Shown in pieces: positions 8,892 to 17,536 of a stretch of 19,701 bases of DNA. The stretch comes from Lachnospiraceae bacterium (GTDB lineage: Bacteria > Bacillota_A > Clostridia > Lachnospirales > Lachnospiraceae). The stretch lies in the NCBI GenBank assembly GCA_024684065.1, contig JAIKXO010000188.1:1-19701 (forward strand), written 5' to 3'. Numbering within the stretch: position 1 is the stretch's first letter; each line of letters opens with the position of its first letter. Position numbers and translations under genes: made by a program. Below the pieces are notes generated by a model, which ran no database searches, was not told the DNA's origin, and saw nothing but the letters and a program-made list of their open reading frames with translations.

Positions 8892-9776
8892 CTAAAATAA
8901 TTTCAGTTGTTCTCCGTAATTTTTTTCTTCCATCCGCAGTTCTTTTCGCGGTTTTTTTAATCCTGTTATCAGGTGTTCAATGTATCCCACTGCTTTTAAT
9001 ACCGTTTCAATGCTGATATCGGGAATTTTATCGTTTTCTTCCAGATATCCGCTTAGATAAGCAGCGGAGGGATTATCAATTCCATGCCGTTCGCAAAGCA
9101 TCCAGCAAACAGATTCCGCCTCAAATTCCACAATCTGATCTGACAGCATATATCGTTCCTGGGGCAAATAGGATATTTCAGGATTATATAGATGTCCACA
9201 ATAAATATGACCGAGTTCGTGATAGATTGTCGCCATTTTTTCACAGTTTTTCAAATTACTGTTCACTACCATTTCAAACGGCAATTTAAATTTATGCTTA
9301 ATCCCGTTATTTTCGTACGTTCCAATTGTATTCGCAACCTGCACCTGACCAGCACGTTCCGTGCCATAATTTTGATATACTATTCTAACGCCATCAAAAT
9401 AGACGCTTTCAACAATTTCTTCAACTTCTTTGTTTGAGATTATCCCCTTAGCTTTAAATGGAGCTTCTATATCATCAGGCAGTTTCTTCCCTTCGGTATC
9501 GTTGAGCTCGTACAGAAAAGCAACCGGGCCAAAAGGGCGAAGAATCACCAGCGGACGCGCACCCGGCTTAGGCTTGCGGTTAAATCGTGAAGCCCAGTCC
9601 GAGGCACTGGCCACGTATTTGCTGCCAGGTTTTTGAATATGCAGGAGCATGGCATTATATGGTGCATATTTCCGAAAACGACTGATAAAACGCAATAAAT
9701 CCTTATAATCTTTGCTGGAACGGTATGTGCCGACCTCCTCAAAAAGCTTATCCAGTTCCGAAATTTCTTTTTTCAT
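8892..9776 (-). CDS. ArdC-like protein: N-terminal ArdC-type domain plus ImmA/IrrE-like zinc metalloprotease domain
   Basis: This 294-aa protein has HELGH at residues 186-190, preceded by MATIY, and an EFEAE stretch at 217-221 that can supply the third metal ligand. This is the gluzincin arrangement of ImmA/IrrE (DUF955) peptidases. Residues about 25-95 (YNAMLLHIQKPG, then W61 and KPGARPLVILRPFGP) match the ArdC N-terminal domain, which in plasmid anti-restriction ArdC binds ssDNA. The protein ends in QLKLF, a close fit to the beta-sliding-clamp binding pentapeptide. Its ATG overlaps the TGA of the methyltransferase gene (ATGA) and has AGGAGG about eight bases ahead, inside that gene, so translation is probably coupled. 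The gene is more AT-rich than its neighbours (the line at 9181-9240 has 21 of 60 G+C by hand count). Its role could be protease-dependent regulation, effector or protection; the sequence does not decide. Confidence 0.8.
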   Translation of the reverse strand: MKKEISELDKLFEEVGTYRSSKDYKDLLRFISRFRKYAPYNAMLLHIQKPGSKYVASASDWASRFNRKPKPGARPLVILRPFGPVAFLYELNDTEGKKLPDDIEAPFKAKGIISNKEVEEIVESVYFDGVRIVYQNYGTERAGQVQVANTIGTYENNGIKHKFKLPFEMVVNSNLKNCEKMATIYHELGHIYCGHLYNPEISYLPQERYMLSDQIVEFEAESVCWMLCERHGIDNPSAAYLSGYLEENDKIPDISIETVLKAVGYIEHLITGLKKPRKELRMEEKNYGEQLKLF

Positions 9777-12700
9777 CTCGCACCTCCTACGCCGTACTTC
9801 TCTTCAAAAAACTTCCATGCCGTCTCATAGTCCTTCTCGCGGTCGCAGCGGTCAAAAGGCGCAACATACTCTATCGTTCTTTCGACCGGGCCGCCGGGCA
9901 GGGTGTCATCCGTTATGGTACGGTAGAATTTTTTACCCGCAGGTGAGCCCTTGATTCCGTTTTCCCACTCCGGGCGGGAGAAGCCGACGCCGGTGAGGCC
10001 GCGGTTGTTCGTAAAAACGATTCGTCCCTTGGCGTCGTACCAGGTATCGGCCTCGTAGCTTTGCAGCACGGGGAACTGTATCCGGTAGATCGTCTTGAGC
10101 TGTTCCAGCGTCATGCCGAGGGCCTTTGCCGTCAGCACATCCAGCTCGACGAGGGCCTGGCGGCGCTCATAATCCGTCCGGAGGGGGGTGTTCCAGTTCC
10201 ATTCCTTCGTCAGGGAGGAGAAGCGGGCGTTGTTTAGACGCGGGTCGTCTTTTGCCCAAGTTTCTTCATAGAATACAGATTTAAATTCCTGTCCCCAGAG
10301 AATTTTATAATCAGAAGTGAGGCAATTAAGCAGCAACGCCCTGATAACAATCCCCTCACTGTATTTATTATCATCGAGTAATGGCAATGTAGACAACAAG
10401 TCATAACGTGCATGTTTCTTCTTCATTATTTTGATATAGAAGTCATATGGTAATGAAGCAAAACATCCAGCCACGAGTGCTAAATCTCTACGTAGGGCTA
10501 ATGTATATACTCCATCAACATGGGCTGACTTTGGTGGAATAATCGTCGAGGACAATGTTCTTTCTGAATCCGCTCCCACCATAGCTCTTTGAGCGATTCT
10601 ATATGTATAGATTAATTTTTCTCCCCACCTAGTGGTCGGGACCTTTGACGTATATTTCTCTATATCGCAAACGGGAGAAAATAAACAACGTTGTCTATAA
10701 TCTTCCGGAATAATGGTAATATCTACGGGATCATAGTCGCTATTTACCCTATAAACCTTCCTACAGGACTTATAGAGTGGATTTGCTACAAAAATATTAG
10801 GACCAGAAAATATCCATTGTATAGAACTTTCCGGAAAAGTAGGAGATTTTAAAATAATGTCCTCTCTTTGGCTTTTTGTTTCATCCCACATAATTGACGG
10901 GGAAACGCCTTCTCCCATACTTCCAATATTCTTTTCTTGCTTTGAAAAACATTTCAAAACGTCAAGAAGAGGTTGAGCGTGTAAAACTGGTAATCGAGCA
11001 CTTCTCCAATCAGTACTGTTGTCAAAAGTCTTTGCAAATAGAAGTAGTTCTGCACGAGAAATATGAATAACCCTTTCTGGGTGTCCAATAGTATTCCACT
11101 TGCCCTGTATATCCTTAACACCTCCGACGGGATTGCCCGTAGTATTGCGATCATAGCAACTCTCAATAGCGTCGACATTGTATAGATTGCCTATCATATC
11201 GAAGCTGTCTTTTATTATATTGCTGTAGATATTGACGCTGAAACATTTACTATGATGGACACCATCAAATAATTTTAACTCGTTGCAGAATTGAAAGTGT
11301 TTCCTTAGTCTACGATATAATTCTGTTCTCAAATTTCCTCCATTCGGATCCTCAAAAACACTATCTGGATGAACAAAACCCGCCACAGATGATGTATTGC
11401 CAAACATCCATGCCTGTGGAAGAAAACTCTTATACAAATCAGTTTTCATGCCGGTGAGTACAGGATAATTCTGTTTTGCGCTCATGAAATTCTGCTGCCC
11501 TGTAATGGCCACATACTCAGACAAGTATTCTTCATAAGTATGTGCGTCATGAAGCGCTCTATCACGAATTTGTGAAGTCTGAGCCGCAGAAAGGTTTTTA
11601 ATTATAAATTGTGGCTGCGTATCACCTATAACAGCCTGCTCATTCCACTCAAGCAAAATCCACGGCGGATTTCCAAGCACCAAATCAAATCCGCCTCGCT
11701 CCGCGAACAGGTCCGCAAACTCCAGCTCCCAGTGCATAAAATGATTCTGCTCCGCAATGTCCCGCACCAGGGCGAGGCGCGAGGACAATATGCAGAGTTT
11801 GTCAATGTCAACAACTGTTTGCCCGGGGCAAAGCGCCCTGAATCGGCTGACAAATTTCTCCTGTTCCGTCTGGGCAAAGTCAAGATGTAATTGTATTGAT
11901 CCAAACAGATTTTCACCATGGACGGAAATTGTCCCCTCCAGAATAAGGCTCATGTCGTTGAGGAACTCGCTGCGCGACGGCAGCAGCCCGGCCTTGTCAA
12001 CCGGCCAGAACCACAGCGCGCACCAGTAGTCCATGGCGAACTTCAAACGGGCGTAGGGGCCGGCGTTCTTCTCGTGCTCAGACTTGTAGAACCTGGAATA
12101 AATTTCATCCTTCTGCCGGATGGTGGTGTGGGAGTCCGCTGCGTCGTCGCTGTGGCCGTAGACGGAAAGGGAGTCCCGCGTCTCCTCCGCGACAAGCTTG
12201 CGAAGCCTTATCTGCTTTTTCCACAAATCATCGACAATATTGCTGAGACGCCGCAGGGCGTCCAGATCGTCGGAGGAACAGGGCCTGATAAAATTTCTGT
12301 TCCATTTCTTCATCATTTTGATTTTATCCGGCTCCAGTGCCCTGATGACCCTATCGGAATAGCTGCACATGCCGGGGTCGCCCAAAAGGAAATGATAGAT
12401 CTGTGCGCTGCCCTTGCGCTTTTTGCGTTCAGAGCTGAAGGGCAGACGCTCCGGCGCGTTCTCGTACCACCGCAGGCCGCTGGACGTGGCCTTCAGAGCG
12501 GACTCCGAATAGACCTGACGCCGCGCCCCAATCAGGGAGTTGCCGTTGACAAGCTGGGTCCCGAACCACGGCACAAAGCCGCCCGCATGAATGGTGTTGA
12601 GCCACAGGGAGACCTCCGCCAGCTCCACAGCCACGGGGTTGAGGTCCACGCCGTAGACGTTGCGATCGGCAATGTACATCTTGACCTTCTGAAGCTCGCG

Positions 12701-14554
12701 ATGCCGGCTCTCCGCCGGGAGAAGTTCGCCCCTCTCCTTCTGCCGCAGGGCCAGATACGCCTCCGCAAGCTGATTGATCGCCTCGTTCAGGAAGGCCGCG
12801 GATCCCATCGCCGGCTCACAGATTTTCAGATGAAGGATTTCATCAGCGGACCTGCCTTCCAGCAGCTCTTTCAGGGCATACCTGACCAGACACTTCGTCA
12901 GAACTTCCGGAGTGTAATAAGAGGCAGACTTTTCCCTCTCTCTGCCGGCCAGGCGGTAAATAAAGGTCCCTTTCTCGTATTTGCGGAGCTGACCTCTTCT
13001 ATATTTGCCGCCCGGATCGTCCCTTTCGTAGCGGACGCGCTCGTCTTCCGCATACTGATCCAGTTCATCCTCAGCGACAAAGTACCCGACATCCAGTTCG
13101 TTAAAGCTGTCTCCGGCACGTTTTACTTCAAAGAGCGTTGTCTCTGCTATAAATCCACGGTAAGAAAGCAGGGCCTCATACACAGCTCCCATCTGGTTGA
13201 TTCCCAGATTGGCATAGGAAATACGCCCGCGCCTGTCATTCCGCCGTCCGGTCTCACGCGTAAGGCTCATCAGATCTATAATCCGAAGCATGCAGGAATT
13301 GCGAAGCTTCGACTTTGTAATCATTTTTGTATATTCAGGATCAAAAATATGTGCTTTCAGGGGAGCGATCACGAACATATCGTGGAGGCTCTCTTCCTGA
13401 GAATACTTCAGCAGATCTTCTTCCGCCTCCGGATATCCGCTGTAAATCAGATCATACAGTTTGGAAAGCGTCTCATGAAGGAAATACCCGCTGCCGACCT
13501 CAGCCACATCGTCCCGGATATCATCGGCAATATCCCGAAGGTTATCCAGAGAGTAACCGGTTTTATAGGTAAGGTTCTGAATCGGAGCATAACCAAGTTC
13601 CGGTCTTGCCTCAATAAAGAGCACAAAAAGCATGCGGTACATATACCGCAGGCATTCCAAGGTCAGGTCGCCGGCGTCTACCGGATCTGTCTCAAGATTC
13701 CTCCCCTGACGGACAGCCATATCATAAAGCACTTCATTTCCAAGAAGCTCTATACTTTCACGGAGTGCGTATTTCAGATCCTGGGACACCCCTGCAGCGT
13801 GCTTCAGAGAATCAGCCTCCAGCTCATCCAGGAGAGGGGCCCTCTCTTCTGGGCACAAACTGTTTCTATGCAAAAGAACCGCCATCGCCTGCAGGGTGGA
13901 TTCCTCATGACGGCTGAATATATCCTCAAGCTCAAACTGCAGATAGCGTTTTTCATTCCACTTATTGCGGTCGATGAGGGCTATCTGGTTCATTCCAATC
14001 AGCAGAATAAATCGCGGAGGCTCTGTCTGGAACAGTATCTCAGTAATGAGATCCTCATTGGGAATACCGGTAAGGATATTGGCCGGCACTGAATACAGCC
14101 CTTCTTCCGCTGCTTCATCTGCAGCAAAACAATAACTGTCCAGAATAGCGGCTTCCCTATCACCAGAAGCTGCAAGCAGAATCCATAAAGCCGGGGCTCC
14201 ATTCGCCCTGGTAAGCTCCAGGTATACCGGGGCCTTCAGCGTATCATCAATCTCAATCCATTCCGGCTTCGCTTCCGGATATCCCAGAGCTCTTAAATAC
14301 ATATCGGCAAGCGTGCGAATATTTATCAAAGTCTGGGAATAAAATTTTGAACGAAGGAAACGGTCATGAATCGGGTAATACTGCCGCGCCGCGTCACGCA
14401 GAAGCGCCCACGGCGTTCTGATCTCATCCCTCTCCCTGGCCTCCGCTCTCCATGTGGAGATGGTCTCAGAAGCATTCTCTTCAAAGATTGATGAGAAATA
14501 ATGATTGGTGTAATACTCGTTTTTGTTGGTAATTCCGGTTAAATCCATACTCAC
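9773..14554 (-). CDS. Large N6-adenine DNA methyltransferase (Eco57I/PglX/DrmMI-like)
   Basis: This 1593-aa protein transfers a methyl group from S-adenosylmethionine to adenine in DNA. The evidence is the motif series SASYYTPE (residues 543-550, the usual run-up to the fold), CEPAMGSAAFL (579-589, SAM-binding motif I), YGVDLNPVAVELAEVSL (634-650) and the catalytic NPPW (962-965). The long N-terminal region (1-540) and a C-terminal target-recognition region give it the size of BREX PglX and class 1 DISARM DrmMI enzymes. I see no PD-(D/E)XK motif in the N-terminal part, so it looks like a methyltransferase only. The start may be GTG at 14552-14554, overlapping the upstream TGA and with GGGGG seven bases ahead, or ATG at 14546-14548. 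Residues about 972-1436 are encoded by markedly AT-rich DNA (bases about 10250-11640), consistent with exchange of the target-recognition domain. It would mark host DNA as self. Confidence 0.9.
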   Translation of the reverse strand: MSMDLTGITNKNEYYTNHYFSSIFEENASETISTWRAEARERDEIRTPWALLRDAARQYYPIHDRFLRSKFYSQTLINIRTLADMYLRALGYPEAKPEWIEIDDTLKAPVYLELTRANGAPALWILLAASGDREAAILDSYCFAADEAAEEGLYSVPANILTGIPNEDLITEILFQTEPPRFILLIGMNQIALIDRNKWNEKRYLQFELEDIFSRHEESTLQAMAVLLHRNSLCPEERAPLLDELEADSLKHAAGVSQDLKYALRESIELLGNEVLYDMAVRQGRNLETDPVDAGDLTLECLRYMYRMLFVLFIEARPELGYAPIQNLTYKTGYSLDNLRDIADDIRDDVAEVGSGYFLHETLSKLYDLIYSGYPEAEEDLLKYSQEESLHDMFVIAPLKAHIFDPEYTKMITKSKLRNSCMLRIIDLMSLTRETGRRNDRRGRISYANLGINQMGAVYEALLSYRGFIAETTLFEVKRAGDSFNELDVGYFVAEDELDQYAEDERVRYERDDPGGKYRRGQLRKYEKGTFIYRLAGREREKSASYYTPEVLTKCLVRYALKELLEGRSADEILHLKICEPAMGSAAFLNEAINQLAEAYLALRQKERGELLPAESRHRELQKVKMYIADRNVYGVDLNPVAVELAEVSLWLNTIHAGGFVPWFGTQLVNGNSLIGARRQVYSESALKATSSGLRWYENAPERLPFSSERKKRKGSAQIYHFLLGDPGMCSYSDRVIRALEPDKIKMMKKWNRNFIRPCSSDDLDALRRLSNIVDDLWKKQIRLRKLVAEETRDSLSVYGHSDDAADSHTTIRQKDEIYSRFYKSEHEKNAGPYARLKFAMDYWCALWFWPVDKAGLLPSRSEFLNDMSLILEGTISVHGENLFGSIQLHLDFAQTEQEKFVSRFRALCPGQTVVDIDKLCILSSRLALVRDIAEQNHFMHWELEFADLFAERGGFDLVLGNPPWILLEWNEQAVIGDTQPQFIIKNLSAAQTSQIRDRALHDAHTYEEYLSEYVAITGQQNFMSAKQNYPVLTGMKTDLYKSFLPQAWMFGNTSSVAGFVHPDSVFEDPNGGNLRTELYRRLRKHFQFCNELKLFDGVHHSKCFSVNIYSNIIKDSFDMIGNLYNVDAIESCYDRNTTGNPVGGVKDIQGKWNTIGHPERVIHISRAELLLFAKTFDNSTDWRSARLPVLHAQPLLDVLKCFSKQEKNIGSMGEGVSPSIMWDETKSQREDIILKSPTFPESSIQWIFSGPNIFVANPLYKSCRKVYRVNSDYDPVDITIIPEDYRQRCLFSPVCDIEKYTSKVPTTRWGEKLIYTYRIAQRAMVGADSERTLSSTIIPPKSAHVDGVYTLALRRDLALVAGCFASLPYDFYIKIMKKKHARYDLLSTLPLLDDNKYSEGIVIRALLLNCLTSDYKILWGQEFKSVFYEETWAKDDPRLNNARFSSLTKEWNWNTPLRTDYERRQALVELDVLTAKALGMTLEQLKTIYRIQFPVLQSYEADTWYDAKGRIVFTNNRGLTGVGFSRPEWENGIKGSPAGKKFYRTITDDTLPGGPVERTIEYVAPFDRCDREKDYETAWKFFEEKYGVGGAR

Positions 14555-17373
14555 CTTGTTACCCCCTTCATGACCGCTATAATCCGGATGTAGGGATTGT
14601 TCTGTATCGACATCGTGTCTGTAACCCAGGTTGTAAAATCATCAAACAGCTTATCTACCTTGCGTTCCTGCTCACTTTTTTTTCTTTCGCTTTCAAAGAG
14701 GGAGAGTTGATATTCTTTATATCGTGTTTCCAGCTCAGCCAGTTTTCCCAGTTCTTCATCAAGAAGCGGATTGATATGGCTCTGACAGCTCTGGTAGTAC
14801 CCATCCAGATATTCCTTTGCATGATCAACAGCATCCGGAAGCAAACCTTCCGCTGCGGCCGCATCGGCCTCTGTCAGACTTGTGCTGTTCGGAATCTTTG
14901 TGCTTTGAAAACCGGTATGAGCGAGCAATTCGTTCATGGAAAGGCTCTTAACAAATCTGCAATCCTCATATAAAAGCCCAAACCACTCATCCACAAGCGG
15001 CGTTGAACGCTTGTTGGGAATACGCCCCGCCACGACGAAGATGATTTCCTCCGGTTTCATTCTGTCCGGGATTCCAACGCATGGGGCTTCTCCACGTCCA
15101 TACAATAGATTGCCCTTATCATTTAACCATGTAAATAATGGATGCTGCTTCCAAAGATACTGAACCTTTGGCCAGGCTGTTTCCGCCATGTTATTCTGCA
15201 TACTTCTCTTCATTTCTTCCATGCAGAATTCCTTATCGTCGGACAGTCTTAAATAATCGCCCTGAGGCATAGCTTCGTCCGGAAGAAGCGCCGCGAGACG
15301 TTTTCTCATATCCGGCGTTATTGTCACTTCTACACCGGAAACAGATTGAAGTTTTTCTGCCGGATGGCTTTCAGACTGGTTCAGATAGCTCATGGCCAGA
15401 TACAGGTAATCGGCATCCGAAAACAGTGTTTCATCATTTTTTACTTTTGCCGGTTCACTTGTATCGGCAGAAGCAGCCATCAGCGCTTCAAACGGATCAA
15501 ACTCTGCTTCTCCGCTATCCAGAGCTTCAGAAAAAGCAGCCGCATCCAATCCCTTCTCAATCGCATCGGATACCACCAGCTCTTCGTCTTCAACAGAGAA
15601 CTTGCCCAGCAGCAAGGCCGGATCCCCAATATTCTTAAGCGCCTGCTCTTCCTTGGTGATCAGAATCTCAATAATCCTCATATCGCCTTTGATCTTAGGA
15701 TTATCACTCTCAATCATCATATAGCGGATATCCGGACGTTTCTGCTGGCCATAACGGTCGATACGCCCGTTTCTCTGCTGAAACACCATAAGCGACCACG
15801 GGATATCAAAATGAATCATCCTGTGACTGAGGTAATGCAGGTTGAGCCCTTCTGACGCGACATCCGAAGCAACAAGAACTCTGACAGGAGCCTCCTCACG
15901 TCCAAAGTTCTCAACAATTGTCTGCTGCTCCGCGTCGCTCATTGCTCCGGAAATTTCCTGAACCGCATCTGCCGGCAGGTTCAAATCTTCCCGGAGCCTT
16001 GCGGCCAGATATTTCATAGTTTCAATACGCTCTGTGAAGATGACGACACGATCATCTGTCCTGCCGGTCCAGCCGTATTCTTTATCTCTCAACAGGCAAA
16101 GCAACTGTCGATATCTCGAAAAATCAGCAGGGGCAATGTTCTCCAGCGCCTTCTTCAGTTCTTCCAGCGCCTGGATGTCCTTAATCTCATGATCTGAGTA
16201 CTTCTTGCGAAGCTTATTAATCCTGGCATCAATACTTCTGATGCATGCTGACGGGCTGGAAAAGAGAGATTTCTCCAGACTGGTTTTAAAGAGCTGTCCC
16301 TGTGCCGCAGTTTTACTCAAGTCCATCTGCAGCTGCATCTCAGCGAAGATATCAAAAGCATTTTCTTCCTCAGCTGAAGCTTTGCAGCGCTGCAATTCAA
16401 TTCTTCTTTCCAGAAATGAACCGCTGACCTGGTCCTTTACATCCTTCTTGAAACGACGCACACATAAGCCTTTAATGTCATCTTTGGTGTAATCATCCGG
16501 ATTCGCTATAGCGGTGGGATCCAGCATATTCATCAATGACGCAAAGCTCTTTGCGCGGCCATCATGAGGCGTCGCAGAAAGCATAATCATCGTGTCCGAA
16601 CGCTCTGCAAGCAGCTTGGCCAATCTGGAACGCTGTGCCTGATGATTACCGCGCTCTGCAACATTCTGAGCCTCATCAATTACAATGATGTCCCAGTACG
16701 CCTTCTCCAGATGCGTTCTGTACTCAACATCTCTTTTCAGCGTATCAATGGACACGATGGTCTTGTCGTAATAGCTGAACGGATTATAGTTTGACGGAAG
16801 CTTTGCTCTTATATCATGAATCTTCTTTGAGTCCAGACGCACCAGCGGTATCGTGAAGCGATTCCACATTTCTTTCTGGAACTGTGTCATCATGCTCTTA
16901 ACAGTAACGACCAGAATCCTTCTGCCTTTCCCCCTGACAATCAATTCACTCATCAGGATACCGGCTTCCAATGTCTTGCCAAGGCCAACGGCATCCGCGA
17001 TCAGGATGCGCTGCCGCGGTCTGCGAAGTGAAATTTGAGCAGGTTCAAGCTGATAAGGCATTAAATCCATCGCTGCCTTATCTCCGATATGCAGGTCTGT
17101 ATCTGTCGGGATCTGCTGCCGCCACTGGCTCTCCAGATATAACTGTGTCCGCCGGAAGAAGGACGACCTGTCAATGACAAGCTTTATATCCTTCGGATTC
17201 ACCACTGCAATCTCTTCCAAATCAGTCAGAAACACAGCCTCTTTGTCCTTTACCAGTGGTGATACGCCTACGCAATGCAGGGCGTTATTCCCCATGCTGT
17301 TCTTTTCGACCTTCTTAACCATCCATTCTTCATCCCGAATGATGGTTCTCATCCCCGGAGCATAATCCACCAT
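14551..17373 (-). CDS. DrmD-like SNF2/SWI2-family helicase (first gene of the operon)
   Basis: With the start chosen here the protein is 940 aa; residue numbers use this start. SF2/SNF2 motifs are DAVGLGKTLE (127-136), DEAQ (233-236), SATPHDG (266-272), VIFTER (444-449), ASDVASEGLNLH (502-513) and QQRNGRIDRYGQ (532-543). The N-terminus, MVDYAPGMRTIIRDEEWMV, matches the PG-x-V-x-VR-x-x-x-W-x-V opening seen in RapA/DrmD-type ATPases. The frame stays open to an ATG at 17565, but that codon lies within the predicted promoter and the upstream ATGs lack a ribosome binding site, whereas this one has GGGAGAAAG ahead. The last 100 residues are highly charged and helical and contain QLSLF (889-893). 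The gene overlaps the methyltransferase start by a few bases. In class 1 DISARM, drmD is likewise followed by drmMI, which is the main reason for the assignment. It probably translocates on dsDNA and remodels it. Confidence 0.9.
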   Translation of the reverse strand: MVDYAPGMRTIIRDEEWMVKKVEKNSMGNNALHCVGVSPLVKDKEAVFLTDLEEIAVVNPKDIKLVIDRSSFFRRTQLYLESQWRQQIPTDTDLHIGDKAAMDLMPYQLEPAQISLRRPRQRILIADAVGLGKTLEAGILMSELIVRGKGRRILVVTVKSMMTQFQKEMWNRFTIPLVRLDSKKIHDIRAKLPSNYNPFSYYDKTIVSIDTLKRDVEYRTHLEKAYWDIIVIDEAQNVAERGNHQAQRSRLAKLLAERSDTMIMLSATPHDGRAKSFASLMNMLDPTAIANPDDYTKDDIKGLCVRRFKKDVKDQVSGSFLERRIELQRCKASAEEENAFDIFAEMQLQMDLSKTAAQGQLFKTSLEKSLFSSPSACIRSIDARINKLRKKYSDHEIKDIQALEELKKALENIAPADFSRYRQLLCLLRDKEYGWTGRTDDRVVIFTERIETMKYLAARLREDLNLPADAVQEISGAMSDAEQQTIVENFGREEAPVRVLVASDVASEGLNLHYLSHRMIHFDIPWSLMVFQQRNGRIDRYGQQKRPDIRYMMIESDNPKIKGDMRIIEILITKEEQALKNIGDPALLLGKFSVEDEELVVSDAIEKGLDAAAFSEALDSGEAEFDPFEALMAASADTSEPAKVKNDETLFSDADYLYLAMSYLNQSESHPAEKLQSVSGVEVTITPDMRKRLAALLPDEAMPQGDYLRLSDDKEFCMEEMKRSMQNNMAETAWPKVQYLWKQHPLFTWLNDKGNLLYGRGEAPCVGIPDRMKPEEIIFVVAGRIPNKRSTPLVDEWFGLLYEDCRFVKSLSMNELLAHTGFQSTKIPNSTSLTEADAAAAEGLLPDAVDHAKEYLDGYYQSCQSHINPLLDEELGKLAELETRYKEYQLSLFESERKKSEQERKVDKLFDDFTTWVTDTMSIQNNPYIRIIAVMKGVTR

Positions 17374-17433
17374 ATCTTCAATCTTTCTCCCAATTCCAAA
17401 TAGTCTTTGTATACCGGCCGCGAAAAGGTGAAT

Positions 17434-17447
17434 AATTTGCGCAAATT
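17434..17447. promoter_or_regulatory. 14-bp perfect palindrome in the operon leader, candidate operator
   Basis: AATTTGCGCAAATT is a perfect dyad located about 60 bp ahead of the chosen start codon and about 90 bp after the predicted -10 box. A repressor bound here could block transcript elongation, or the RNA could form a short hairpin. No regulator gene is present in the operon; the ArdC-like protein lacks a recognisable helix-turn-helix domain. The palindrome is seen; the function is inferred. Confidence 0.4.
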
Positions 17448-17480
17448 GAAAAAGATCGGACATGGCCTGCAGTCTCTGAG

Positions 17481-17505
17481 AGAATGTTTTTCGAGTCAAC
17501 ATTCT
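17481..17505. repeat. 8-bp inverted repeat with 9-nt spacer in the operon leader
   Basis: AGAATGTT at 17481-17488 pairs with AACATTCT at 17498-17505. The arms are separated by 9 nt, close to one helical turn between half-site centres, which suits either a dimeric regulator or a small RNA hairpin in the 5' leader. It starts about 25 bases after the predicted transcription start. Confidence 0.35.
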
Positions 17506-17536
17506 GCGAAAGGAGAAACAGGGCCTGTCTAAAAGG

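Noticed and set aside
11918..14092. A 724-codon plus-strand frame opposite the methyltransferase gene
   Set aside because: It is the antisense shadow of a gene with clear catalytic motifs; its translation has no recognisable domain and a composition typical of reverse-frame reading.
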